From assembly GCA_039196965.1 (NCBI GenBank), contig JBCCUK010000010.1, positions 1 to 64,000 on the forward strand: a stretch of 64,000 nt of DNA, in the 5' to 3' direction. The notes under the pieces were generated by a model. The model did no database searches, had not been told where the DNA came from, and saw nothing but the letters and a program-made list of their open reading frames with translations. This document shows positions 33,397 to 41,600 of this stretch, piece by piece. The position numbers and the translations under genes are program-made. The DNA is from CALLCD01 sp039196965 (GTDB taxonomy: Bacteria; Pseudomonadota; Alphaproteobacteria; Caulobacterales; Hyphomonadaceae). Every line of letters begins with the position of its first letter. The stretch's first letter is position 1.

Positions 33397-34056
33397 ATGA
33401 AAAAGTTTCTGCCGATGCTCGGCTGGATGGTCCTGCTGGGGTTCATGATCACCATTGCGCTACGTTGGCAGATCAATGGTTGGGGCTCATTTGCCTGGCT
33501 TGGCTTCATTATCGCGATTTCGGTCATTCGTGCGCCCTATGCGAAGAGGAACAAGATCAATACGATTACGGATCGAAAGAGCGTTGGTCTTGAGCGGCTT
33601 CTGCTGACTCTCGTTGCTATTGGTGGGACGTTTATCCCTCTGATCTATTTAACGACTGGCATATCGAGCTTCGCCAATTACCGTTTGTCTGATGTCGCGG
33701 TCATTGCTGGGATTGTTTTGATGATACCGACACTCTGGCTCTTCTGGCGAAGCCATATCGACCTTGGGCGCAATTGGAGTGTCACGGTGGAATTGCGCGA
33801 GGACCACAGCCTCGTCACTTCCGGGGTTTATCAGCGGATCCGCCATCCCATGTATACCGCACTCTGGTTAGGTTTTGGCCTGCAGCCGCTTTTTGTCCAA
33901 AACTGGATCGCTGGATTTGGCGGGCTCATCGGTTTCGGCTTGATGTATGTCCTGCGGGTTCCCTATGAAGAAGCTATGATGCGGGAACAATTTGGCGCGG
34001 CTTATGACAATTATTGCACGCGTTCCGGACGGCTCATTCCGAAATTTGGAAAATGA
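33397..34056 (+). CDS. isoprenylcysteine carboxyl methyltransferase-family membrane protein
   Basis: A 219-residue integral membrane protein with about five hydrophobic segments. The C-terminal ICMT/PEMT block is RIRHPMYTALWLG followed by E-x-x-M-x-x-x-FG-x-x-Y-x-x-Y and GRLIP, the SAM-binding region of this family. AGGAG lies 7 bases before the ATG. In bacteria the substrates are diverse and mostly unknown; protein prenyl-Cys methylation is unlikely. It is not linked by function to its neighbours. Confidence 0.87.
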   Translation: MKKFLPMLGWMVLLGFMITIALRWQINGWGSFAWLGFIIAISVIRAPYAKRNKINTITDRKSVGLERLLLTLVAIGGTFIPLIYLTTGISSFANYRLSDVAVIAGIVLMIPTLWLFWRSHIDLGRNWSVTVELREDHSLVTSGVYQRIRHPMYTALWLGFGLQPLFVQNWIAGFGGLIGFGLMYVLRVPYEEAMMREQFGAAYDNYCTRSGRLIPKFGK

Positions 34057-34241
34057 GGCGTTGCGGCAACACCGGTCTAGATTATAGCGGTTACGGTTGA
34101 TTTACCGATTTAATACAATCACAGAGCTTGTTTCATGGCGCGTTCATAGACGACAATTATAGTATAAGGGCTTGATATTTTTTGCGCTGCACAATCAGAT
34201 GCGGCGCTGAATTCAGAGCTGAGACAACCGGACAGTGAACG

Positions 34242-35120
34242 ATGAGTGGATTGAAGACAATCGGGGTAATCGGTGCAGGGCAGATGGGGAATGGTATTGC
34301 CCATGTATGTGCGGCGGCCGGGTACGATGTTGTAATGAACGATATCTCCCAGGAAGCTCTGGCTCAGGGCATGGCGATGATCGAGAGAAACATGACCCGG
34401 CAAGTCATCCGGGAAGTTATCTCTCCGGCAGAGATGGAGACCGCGCTGGCCCGGATCACACCGACGAGCAGCATGGATCCGCTGGCAAGCGTTGATCTCG
34501 CCATAGAGGCGGCGACTGAAAATCGCGAAGTCAAAGAAGCAATCTTCCGGTCTCTCTGCCAGATCGTGCCCGACAGCGCATTCCTTGCAACGAACACATC
34601 GTCGATTTCGGTGACGCGTCTAGCCTCTATTACAGACCGGCCGGAGCGTTTTATCGGCCTTCACTTTATGAACCCCGTTCCGGTAATGAAGCTGATCGAA
34701 ATTATTCGCGGCCTTGCCACGGATCAAGAGACCTATGAGACAGCCATCGACTTTGCGGCCGCCCTTGGCAAGACGGTCACCAATGCCGAGGATTTTCCGG
34801 CCTTCATTGTCAATCGCATACTTATGCCGATGATCAACGAGGCGGTTTATACCTTGTACGAAGGCGTCGGCACGGTGGAGGCCATCGATGCAGCCATGAA
34901 GCTCGGTGCAAATCACCCCATGGGCCCGCTGCAGCTTGCTGACTTCATTGGTCTCGACACCTGCCTGTCCATCATGCAGGTTCTTCATGACGGCCTTGCC
35001 GATACCAAATATCGTCCGTGTCCGTTGCTTGTGAAATATGTTGAAGCAGGCTGGCTTGGCCGCAAAACCGAACGCGGCTTCTATGACTATCGTGACAATG
35101 TTATGGTGCCGACGCGCTAG
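34242..35120 (+). CDS. hbd: 3-hydroxyacyl-CoA (3-hydroxybutyryl-CoA) dehydrogenase
   Basis: A 292-residue NAD-dependent dehydrogenase. The Rossmann motif GVIGAGQMGNG lies near the N terminus; the catalytic His-Glu pair is in GLHFMNPVP and in the AILEAA-type region, and the FPAFIVNRILMPMINEA block is the family hallmark of the C-terminal domain. The length is that of monofunctional HBD. It oxidises L-3-hydroxyacyl-CoA in beta-oxidation or butyrate/PHB metabolism; the exact chain length is not visible. Confidence 0.95.
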   Translation: MSGLKTIGVIGAGQMGNGIAHVCAAAGYDVVMNDISQEALAQGMAMIERNMTRQVIREVISPAEMETALARITPTSSMDPLASVDLAIEAATENREVKEAIFRSLCQIVPDSAFLATNTSSISVTRLASITDRPERFIGLHFMNPVPVMKLIEIIRGLATDQETYETAIDFAAALGKTVTNAEDFPAFIVNRILMPMINEAVYTLYEGVGTVEAIDAAMKLGANHPMGPLQLADFIGLDTCLSIMQVLHDGLADTKYRPCPLLVKYVEAGWLGRKTERGFYDYRDNVMVPTR

Positions 35121-35149
35121 GATCTGTCTTTGCTAACGGGCTTCGTTTG

Positions 35150-35572
35150 ATGGCAACCACCATCCGTTCACTTACAGTTTCTGATTCGGCGAACGCTATT
35201 GCCCTCTGGCACGAGGCCGAGCTTGTTGTTCCGTGGAATGATCCCACGGCGGATTACGCAAGAGCGATGTCTGCCGAGAGTTCCGATATTCTCGGCGCAT
35301 TCGATGAGACCGGCGCACTCGTCGCCACAGCAATGGTCGGTTATGACGGCCATCGCGGCTGGATTTACTATCTAGCCACCGATCCGGCCTTGCGACGCTC
35401 TGGCGTCGGGCTGAAAATTGTTCGTGCGGCAGAGGATTGGCTGCGTGATCGCGGCGCGCCGAAAGTGAGATTGATGGTCAGAAACTCGAATGAGGCAGCA
35501 ATCGGTTTTTATGCCGCCCTTGGCTATGAAGTGTCTGACGTCCAGGTGCTCGGAAAGAGCTTTGACGCATGA
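35150..35572 (+). CDS. GNAT-family N-acetyltransferase
   Basis: A 140-residue GNAT protein with motif A in DPALRRSGVGLKIV and motif B in NSNEAAIGFYAALGYE. It starts at ATG 35150 or three bases earlier. Its last codons overlap the next gene by 4 bases (ATGA), so translation is coupled to the thioredoxin-like protein. The substrate is unknown. Confidence 0.9.
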   Translation: MATTIRSLTVSDSANAIALWHEAELVVPWNDPTADYARAMSAESSDILGAFDETGALVATAMVGYDGHRGWIYYLATDPALRRSGVGLKIVRAAEDWLRDRGAPKVRLMVRNSNEAAIGFYAALGYEVSDVQVLGKSFDA

Positions 35573-36234
35573 GGCATTTCCTCCGATCATTTCTCGTTTC
35601 CGTCATGGTTGTCTTTGGAGCATCGGCTCCTGCATGTGCCGAGGATGAGCCTCCGTTTTCGTCCCGCCTCGTGACGGTTGGTTCGGAATTGCCCCCGAGC
35701 GCCGAGGATACCCGTGACGATGGTATCCTCCGGGACAGTACGGGCCGTCCGGTTCTCCATGATCTGCTCGGCGAGCGCTTGCCCGATATGCAGGCGACGA
35801 GGGTTGGCGGAGACGGGTTCACGACCTCCGATCTTGCAGGGCGCTGGACCATTCTCGCCGTCTGGGGCGTATGGTGTCATGACAGCCGGAACGATATGGA
35901 CAATATTGCTGATCTTGCCGGGCGTACCGAACATATGGACGATCTGGATTTTTTATCTGTCCATGTCCCCTATAGCGCCGATCATCTTGATTCGATGTAC
36001 AGACAGCATGGTTCCGTGGACCGCTTTTTTGAGGCGCGCGGCGTATCGTTTCCCGCCGTGCTCGACGAAACGGCCGAGCTACGTGCTGCCTTGAAGATAG
36101 AGTGGACGCCCACCTATCTCCTGGTCGGACCCGATCTTACCGTGCACGGATACCGCACGGACTTCTCGAAAGGCGGCGATTCGGCGGTCGAAACCTTTCT
36201 CGAAGACACCCAGAAATTGCGTACTGGATCGTAA
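35569..36234 (+). CDS. exported thioredoxin-like protein with a CxxS site
   Basis: A 221-residue protein with a Sec signal peptide cleaved around Ala24 (APACAED). The thioredoxin-like fold has the active-site sequence WGVWCHDS (Cys103, Ser106), so the usual second cysteine is Ser, and the cis-Pro loop is WTPTYLL (Pro181). A single-Cys site suggests isomerase-like, peroxidase-like or binding roles rather than a simple dithiol reductase. It is coupled to the GNAT upstream and lies 105 bases before the redoxin-monooxygenase gene, so a shared redox role is possible (inference). Confidence 0.85.
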   Translation: MRHFLRSFLVSVMVVFGASAPACAEDEPPFSSRLVTVGSELPPSAEDTRDDGILRDSTGRPVLHDLLGERLPDMQATRVGGDGFTTSDLAGRWTILAVWGVWCHDSRNDMDNIADLAGRTEHMDDLDFLSVHVPYSADHLDSMYRQHGSVDRFFEARGVSFPAVLDETAELRAALKIEWTPTYLLVGPDLTVHGYRTDFSKGGDSAVETFLEDTQKLRTGS

Positions 36235-36275
36235 CAAATCCCTACAGCGTTCACTTTTTTACAATTCGATTTGGC

Positions 36276-36319
36276 CACACCCTAGAAAATTGGTGACGTA
36301 TGCGTCATATTTAGGTGTG
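36276..36319. promoter_or_regulatory. nested dyad upstream of the redoxin-monooxygenase gene
   Basis: An outer inverted repeat (CACACC at 36276-36281 with GGTGTG at 36314-36319; a further CTA and TA extend it imperfectly) encloses an inner perfect one, TGACG (36294-36298) and CGTCA (36303-36307). The TGACG-TATG-CGTCA core looks like a dimeric regulator site. It sits about 20-60 bases before the start codon. The regulator is unknown. Confidence 0.4.
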
Positions 36320-36339
36320 AGGAAACGTGGATCGATAAT

Positions 36340-38451
36340 ATGAAGAAGTCTTTCTGGCAGTGGGGGTTGGCTGTTGGTTTCGCGATCGCCGTTGCGGCCT
36401 GTGGCGATCGCTCCGATGACTCTGCCTCCGGCGGCCATGGTGGTCTGGGCATGGAAACGTCTGCTGAGATGAGCCACGGGAATTATGGCCAAGGCACTGC
36501 ACCTGCACACACCGGAGCCCATTCATTCGCCGTGAAATCCGTTCCATCCGTTGACGACAGCTATGTCGAAAACTTCATGCTGCTCGACCAGAACGGCAAG
36601 GCCCACGAGCTGTTTTACTATTATGACGCCCCAGCCATCGTCGTGATGGTGCAGGGCAATGGCTGCCCGATCGTTCGCAACATTTGGTCTGACTACAAAG
36701 CCGTTCGTGACGAGTTTGCCGAGCAGGGCGTCGAGTTTTTCATGCTCAATGCAAATTTGCAGGACAGCCGCACCGAGATTGCTGAGGAAGCCGCTGAATA
36801 CGCCATCGATATGCCGATCCTGAAAGATGAGACGCAATTGATCGCGGCGTCCTTGCAGGTCACCCGCACCGCCGAGGTGCTCGTAATTGATCCGCGAAGC
36901 TGGGAAATCAAATATCGTGGGCCTGTCAATGATCGCATCACCTATGAGCGCCAGCGCCCCGAGGCGCGCGACCACTATCTGAAAGACGCCATTTCCGCTG
37001 TGATCGCTGGCGAGGCGATTGAGCGGTCAGCACGGGCAACGAAAGGCTGCATCGTCAATATGCAGGATGCCTACGATATCGAAGGTCACAGGCAAATCAG
37101 CTACACTGACGACGTCGCCCCCATCCTGGCAAGCAATTGCGTGTCCTGTCATCAGGAAGGTGGCATTGGTCCATGGTCTATGGATGATTTTGAAACGGTG
37201 AAGGGGTTTGCCCCTATGATCCGCGAAGTTATCCGCACAAAGCGGATGCCCCCATGGTCAGCCGACCCAGAGATTGGTAATTTCCATACTGCCCGTGAAC
37301 TGACCGTTGAGCAGCGACAGACCCTCGTGCGATGGATTGAGGCAGGTGCGCCGCGAGGCAACGGGTCCGATATTCTCGTAGAGCTTGATACATCTGCCCC
37401 GGAGTGGCCGCTGGGAGAACCTGATCTTATCGTCACAGCGCCCGCTTATGATGTGCCTGCGACCGGGATCATTGATTATCAATTCCCGACGGCTCCGAAC
37501 CCGCTTGACCATGACGTGTGGGTCAAAGCGATTACAGTCCTTCCCGGAGACAGTACGGTCGTCCACCATGCGCTTGTCGGGTCTTCGGAAAATCTCACGA
37601 CTGAAGGCAATGGTTCCCAGGAAGATGTTTTCGACAATTATCTTGTTGGGTTCGTTCCGGGATCGGAATCCTATGTCTATCCGGAAAATACCGGTGTTCT
37701 TGTAAAAGCGGGCGGCGAGTATCGCTTCCAGATGCACTACACCACTTCAGGTAAGGCCACGACGGATGCCACGCGCATAGGTCTCTATTTCCATGACGAG
37801 CCGCCACAACATGTCTTGCGCCAGCAGGTGTCGCTCAATCCGCAAATCGCGATCGCACCGAATTCGCCGGACCATGCCGAAAAAGCCTATTTCGAATTCG
37901 ATCATTCAGCGAAGATCCACTTGCTCTTTCCCCATGCCCACTATCGCGGCAAATCGAGCAAGTTCTATCTGATCCATCCAGATGGGCGCGAGGAAGTGAT
38001 CCTTTCCGTTCCGAAATACGACTTTAACTGGCAGCATAATTATGCGCTGGAAGAACCGATCTATGTCGATGCGGGCACCAAGCTCGTGCATGAGACCATT
38101 TTCGACAATTCCTCCCGGAACTTTGCCAATCCCGATCCGGACCGCGTGGTGCCGTGGGGGCTACAGTCCTATGATGAGATGCTCTACGGCAGCTTCTTCT
38201 TCGAGTGGGCTGAGGAGACGGCAGATAATCCCGTCCACGACCCATTGCTGTTCGACCTTCGCCAGTTCTACGGATTTGCCGATCAGGATATGGATGGAGC
38301 GTTCTCCCTTGCCGAGATGCCGGACGGTATGCGCGAGGCCTTCGAAGGCGGTCAGTTGAAACCCGCCGATGTTAATCGAAACGGCAAGCTGGAACTTGAG
38401 GAATTCTATAATCTGCGGAAGTTTCAGCAGCGCTTCGGCGGCAGCAAATAG
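36340..38451 (+). CDS. redoxin - cytochrome c - PHM-like copper monooxygenase - EF-hand lipoprotein
   Basis: A 703-residue, multi-domain exported lipoprotein (lipobox AAC, Cys21). In order: a Gly/His-rich linker; a redoxin domain (about 75-215) with one Cys109 in GNGCPIVRN; a c-type heme site C267-x-x-C270-H271 with Met303 in KRMPPW as likely axial ligand; a PHM/DBH-type copper monooxygenase region (about 350-625) with the CuH ligands H409, H410 and H466 and the CuM ligands H532, H534 and M614 all present; and two EF-hand loops, DQDMDGAFSLAE (648-659) and DVNRNGKLELEE (677-688). All six copper ligands are conserved, so catalysis is plausible. The substrate is unknown. It is probably periplasmic or on the outer membrane. 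Confidence 0.9.
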   Translation: MKKSFWQWGLAVGFAIAVAACGDRSDDSASGGHGGLGMETSAEMSHGNYGQGTAPAHTGAHSFAVKSVPSVDDSYVENFMLLDQNGKAHELFYYYDAPAIVVMVQGNGCPIVRNIWSDYKAVRDEFAEQGVEFFMLNANLQDSRTEIAEEAAEYAIDMPILKDETQLIAASLQVTRTAEVLVIDPRSWEIKYRGPVNDRITYERQRPEARDHYLKDAISAVIAGEAIERSARATKGCIVNMQDAYDIEGHRQISYTDDVAPILASNCVSCHQEGGIGPWSMDDFETVKGFAPMIREVIRTKRMPPWSADPEIGNFHTARELTVEQRQTLVRWIEAGAPRGNGSDILVELDTSAPEWPLGEPDLIVTAPAYDVPATGIIDYQFPTAPNPLDHDVWVKAITVLPGDSTVVHHALVGSSENLTTEGNGSQEDVFDNYLVGFVPGSESYVYPENTGVLVKAGGEYRFQMHYTTSGKATTDATRIGLYFHDEPPQHVLRQQVSLNPQIAIAPNSPDHAEKAYFEFDHSAKIHLLFPHAHYRGKSSKFYLIHPDGREEVILSVPKYDFNWQHNYALEEPIYVDAGTKLVHETIFDNSSRNFANPDPDRVVPWGLQSYDEMLYGSFFFEWAEETADNPVHDPLLFDLRQFYGFADQDMDGAFSLAEMPDGMREAFEGGQLKPADVNRNGKLELEEFYNLRKFQQRFGGSK

Positions 38452-38532
38452 CTCTTATCTGCAATGGTACGTAGAGGACGGTGCTCAATTGCGCCGGCCC
38501 TTTTTGTGATTCTGTTCCCGGTTTTCGCTGTT

Positions 38533-39285
38533 TCAGAACCCGTAGACGATAGATAGGCGCGTTGCCGTATCGGTGTTCACAAAGCTATCGGGCGGGTTCG
38601 TGTCATTGCGAACTTCAAAGGAGATCCTCGCCGTAATCCTGTCCGTAAGTCCGGCGTTCAATGCCGTCGTATTGATGGTCTGGTTGGAGAGGTCGGTCCA
38701 GACGACGTTCGTATCATTCGTAAAGGTTACATTCTCATTGAAATCATAGGCAAAGGCCGATGAGCCTCTGGCCGCAAAATTGTTTTCAATACCGCCCTCA
38801 ATGATTGTGGGCGGGGGTCCGAGATCGAGTATGTCGGCGACCTCATCGCGTCTATAACCGGGGGCCGCTTCCACCGTCCAGCGCAGCCGTTTGCCCTTGA
38901 AAATTCGATACCCCAATCCGAAACCGACGAATAAGCGCGTATCAAAACCGGAAAAGTCATCTTGCTCATAGGTGACGCGGGTAAATCCAAAAATACGCTC
39001 GCCGAATGTCCGATCGATCTGTCCGGCAACAAACCAGCGGTTCCGGGTCGCGTCGCCTTCAACTTCGCCATAATCATAGCCGGCTTCACCGCTATATTTC
39101 CAGGTCTCGGTTTCCTTCGCGCCTTTCAAGCCCACGGCCAGATCGACTGTATCGGTGTTCCCGGTTGTAATACCGGCACCCAGTGATCCTTCACCTGTCC
39201 AGCCCTTCGGTTCCTCTTCTTCATCCTGGGCAAAAGACGGCGCAGCAAGTGCCAGCGCTGCCGCAGCAACTACTTGTAATTTCAT
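38533..39285 (-). CDS. DUF481 outer-membrane porin-like protein (YdiY-like)
   Basis: A 250-residue protein with a Sec signal peptide (cleavage near SFAQ) and alternating strands ending in an aromatic C-terminal Phe (SIVYGF), as expected for a beta-barrel. It matches the DUF481/YdiY family (GWTGEGSLGAGITTGNTD near the start). It converges with the redoxin-monooxygenase gene 81 bases away, with no clear terminator in between. Confidence 0.9.
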   Translation of the reverse strand: MKLQVVAAAALALAAPSFAQDEEEEPKGWTGEGSLGAGITTGNTDTVDLAVGLKGAKETETWKYSGEAGYDYGEVEGDATRNRWFVAGQIDRTFGERIFGFTRVTYEQDDFSGFDTRLFVGFGLGYRIFKGKRLRWTVEAAPGYRRDEVADILDLGPPPTIIEGGIENNFAARGSSAFAYDFNENVTFTNDTNVVWTDLSNQTINTTALNAGLTDRITARISFEVRNDTNPPDSFVNTDTATRLSIVYGF

Positions 39286-39370
39286 GATTTCCCTCAGTTC
39301 AACTCCGACACGGTCAACTAAGAACCGGTGTTATCTGAACACGAAGTGAAAGGCAGCTTGGCTTTTGCAG

Positions 39371-39796
39371 TTATGACTGAAGATCAATGTCCACCGAGGC
39401 AGAGCGCAAGCTAGCGAGCTTTGACGCGATGCCTTCTGCCATGCGGATCAGTCGAAATTCACCGGCAACTTTGAGCGGCTCGTCGAACCGCCAGACGCCT
39501 TGAACTTCGGTAAAATCCTTATTGGCTTCACCCTCGTATATAAGTGTCGGCTGTATGATTCCTGTGGTCTGGTCATAGGTTTTGCGAAATGCGACATCCA
39601 GAATGGACCGAGCACCCTCGATCACCGCCATCAGATCCTCCGGGCCTTCGGGGACGAACGTGTTTGGCTCCATGGTCGTGCCACCAAGAACGCCGTTCTG
39701 ATCATCCATCCACGCGGTGAATTTCACCGTCATATCGAAATCATCATAATTGTACATGCCCGACCAGATGCCGTTCATGTCGGTCGATTTGGCCAT
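39371..39796 (-). CDS. hypothetical protein
   Basis: A 141-residue protein starting at ATG 39796 with AAAGGGAA upstream (an in-frame ATG at 39835 is also open). It is rich in strands (GIWSGMYNYDDFDMTVKF, GVWRFDEPLKVAGEF) with a helical C terminus, so a small lipocalin-like or beta-sandwich fold is possible. There is no signal peptide. It is divergent from purD. The family is not recognised. Confidence 0.6.
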   Translation of the reverse strand: MAKSTDMNGIWSGMYNYDDFDMTVKFTAWMDDQNGVLGGTTMEPNTFVPEGPEDLMAVIEGARSILDVAFRKTYDQTTGIIQPTLIYEGEANKDFTEVQGVWRFDEPLKVAGEFRLIRMAEGIASKLASLRSASVDIDLQS

Positions 39797-39861
39797 AACA
39801 AACTGTTCCCTTTCAGTTTGCTGTCTTGATCTCAATAGTTTGGCGTCGCATCAAGCGCCCT

Positions 39862-41154
39862 ATGAATATTCTCCTGATCGGGTCCGGGGCAAGGGAACAC
39901 GCACTTGCCTGGAAAATGGACCAATCGCCCCTCGTTGACGCCGTTCACTCCGCCCCGGGAAATCCCGGCATGGACAGTATTGGCCCCTGTTTCGATGTGA
40001 AGGCTGATGATGTAGACGGGCTGGAAAAGCTTGCTCTGCAGCTCGAACCGGATCTGATCGTTGTAGGTCCGGAAGCTCCTTTGGCGCTTGGGCTTTCAGA
40101 TCGCCTCCGAACTCGAGGATTCGATGTATTCGGCCCGAGTGAGGAGGCTGCGCAATTAGAGAGCTCGAAAGGGTTTTCCAAGGATAAAATGAAGAAATAC
40201 AATGTTCCGACGGCAGCCTACGGCCGTTTCACGGATGCGGCGGAGGCAAGGACATTCCTGGATCAGATGAATGAGCCTTATGTGCTGAAGGCCGACGGTC
40301 TCGCTGCAGGAAAGGGCGTGGTTATTGCTGAGACACGCGAGGAGGCCGAGGCCGAGATTGACGAGATGCTGTCCGGCAAGTTTGGCGATGCGTCGGCTGA
40401 ACTTGTCATCGAGGAGTTCATGGCGGGCGAAGAGGCAAGCGTGTTTGTCCTGACGGACGGCGAGGGCGCAATCTATCTTCCAGCGGCGCAGGATCATAAG
40501 CGCGTGGGTGAGGGTGATACGGGTCCGAACACTGGTGGCATGGGGGCCTATGCGCCTGCGCCGATCATGGATGGTGCCATGCTGGAGCGGGTGAAATCGG
40601 AGATCGTTGAACCCATGTTGCAAGGTATGGCCGCCGATGGGATGCCCTATCAGGGGGTTCTCTATGTTGGCTTGATGATTACGGACGATGGACCAAAAGT
40701 CGTTGAATTCAATGCCCGTTTTGGCGATCCGGAATGTCAAGCTCTGATGGCGGGGCTGGCGGGAGACATTGTACCTCTATTGCTTGTTTGCGCCACTGGC
40801 GGTCTGGAAGGAAATGAGGACGCGTTTAGCGAACTCCTGAAACTGGAGGCGTTTCGACCTTCAGCCACTGTGGTGCTCGCGAGCAGGGGATATCCAGGCA
40901 GCTACGACAAAGGCTCTGCGATCCACCGTCTCGACGAAGCCTCCGGGATGCCGGATACGGTAATCTTTCACGCTGGCACGGATAAGAGTGATACGGGCGA
41001 ACTCATCGCAGCAGGCGGACGGGTTCTGTCGGTAACGGCGACGGGGCCTTCCCTTGATCAGGCATTCTTTCGTGCCTACCGCGCCGTGGATACAATAGAC
41101 TGGCCCGAGGGGTTTTGCCGGCAAGACATAGGCTGGCGTGTGCGTGGTAGCTAA
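39862..41154 (+). CDS. purD: phosphoribosylamine-glycine ligase
   Basis: A 430-residue PurD, started at ATG 39862 (family start MNILLIGSGAREHALAWKM). The ATP-grasp core carries LKADGLAAGKGV and the GDPECQ metal-site motif (EFNARFGDPECQ). It catalyses the second step of purine synthesis. Its stop overlaps the next start (TAATG). The orientation is divergent from the unknown gene at 39371. Confidence 0.97.
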   Translation: MNILLIGSGAREHALAWKMDQSPLVDAVHSAPGNPGMDSIGPCFDVKADDVDGLEKLALQLEPDLIVVGPEAPLALGLSDRLRTRGFDVFGPSEEAAQLESSKGFSKDKMKKYNVPTAAYGRFTDAAEARTFLDQMNEPYVLKADGLAAGKGVVIAETREEAEAEIDEMLSGKFGDASAELVIEEFMAGEEASVFVLTDGEGAIYLPAAQDHKRVGEGDTGPNTGGMGAYAPAPIMDGAMLERVKSEIVEPMLQGMAADGMPYQGVLYVGLMITDDGPKVVEFNARFGDPECQALMAGLAGDIVPLLLVCATGGLEGNEDAFSELLKLEAFRPSATVVLASRGYPGSYDKGSAIHRLDEASGMPDTVIFHAGTDKSDTGELIAAGGRVLSVTATGPSLDQAFFRAYRAVDTIDWPEGFCRQDIGWRVRGS

Positions 41155-41540
41155 TGGCGGAAAAGAACCTCGACACGCTGCTCGCCGGGCTGACTGTTAA
41201 ACAGCATGAAGGCGTCTGGGCTTTCATGACCGCTTCCGAACCGCCGGACATACCGGCTGTTATGGTTTTTCGGGAGCGAGAAGGCTGGACGGCAATCGTT
41301 GAGGCCGGGTCCGATACCACTTTTGATAATCGCTGGGTGTGGCTGGAGCTCACAGTCTATTCGGATTTGAATGCGGTTGGTTTCCTTGCTGTTGTGGCGA
41401 CTGCTTTGGCCGAGGCAGATGTTCCTTGCAACGCCGTTGCAGCTTTTCATCATGACCATATTTTTGTGCCGGAAGGGCTCGCCAAGGAGGCTGTAGAAGC
41501 TCTAAACAGGCTCCATGATGAGGCAGGTGCCCCAAAGTGA
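41154..41540 (+). CDS. ACT-domain protein (DUF2241/COG3602-like)
   Basis: A 128-residue protein of the COG3602 type: an N-terminal WAFMTASEPPDIPAVMVFRE strand-helix pattern, then a second ACT-like repeat (VWLELTVYSDLNAVGFLAVV). ACT domains usually sense amino acids or purines. The start overlaps the purD stop by one base, so expression is coupled; a feedback role in purine or amino-acid metabolism is a guess. Confidence 0.85.
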   Translation: MAEKNLDTLLAGLTVKQHEGVWAFMTASEPPDIPAVMVFREREGWTAIVEAGSDTTFDNRWVWLELTVYSDLNAVGFLAVVATALAEADVPCNAVAAFHHDHIFVPEGLAKEAVEALNRLHDEAGAPK

Positions 41541-41600
41541 GCATTGCAGCGGCTGATGGGATGAATACACTGCTGGGCAAACAGACAGGCGAGGACAGAC

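Noticed and set aside
34057..34241. Promoter for the 3-hydroxyacyl-CoA dehydrogenase gene
   Set aside because: A TATAGT/TATAAG stretch is present, but no -35 box lies at proper spacing.
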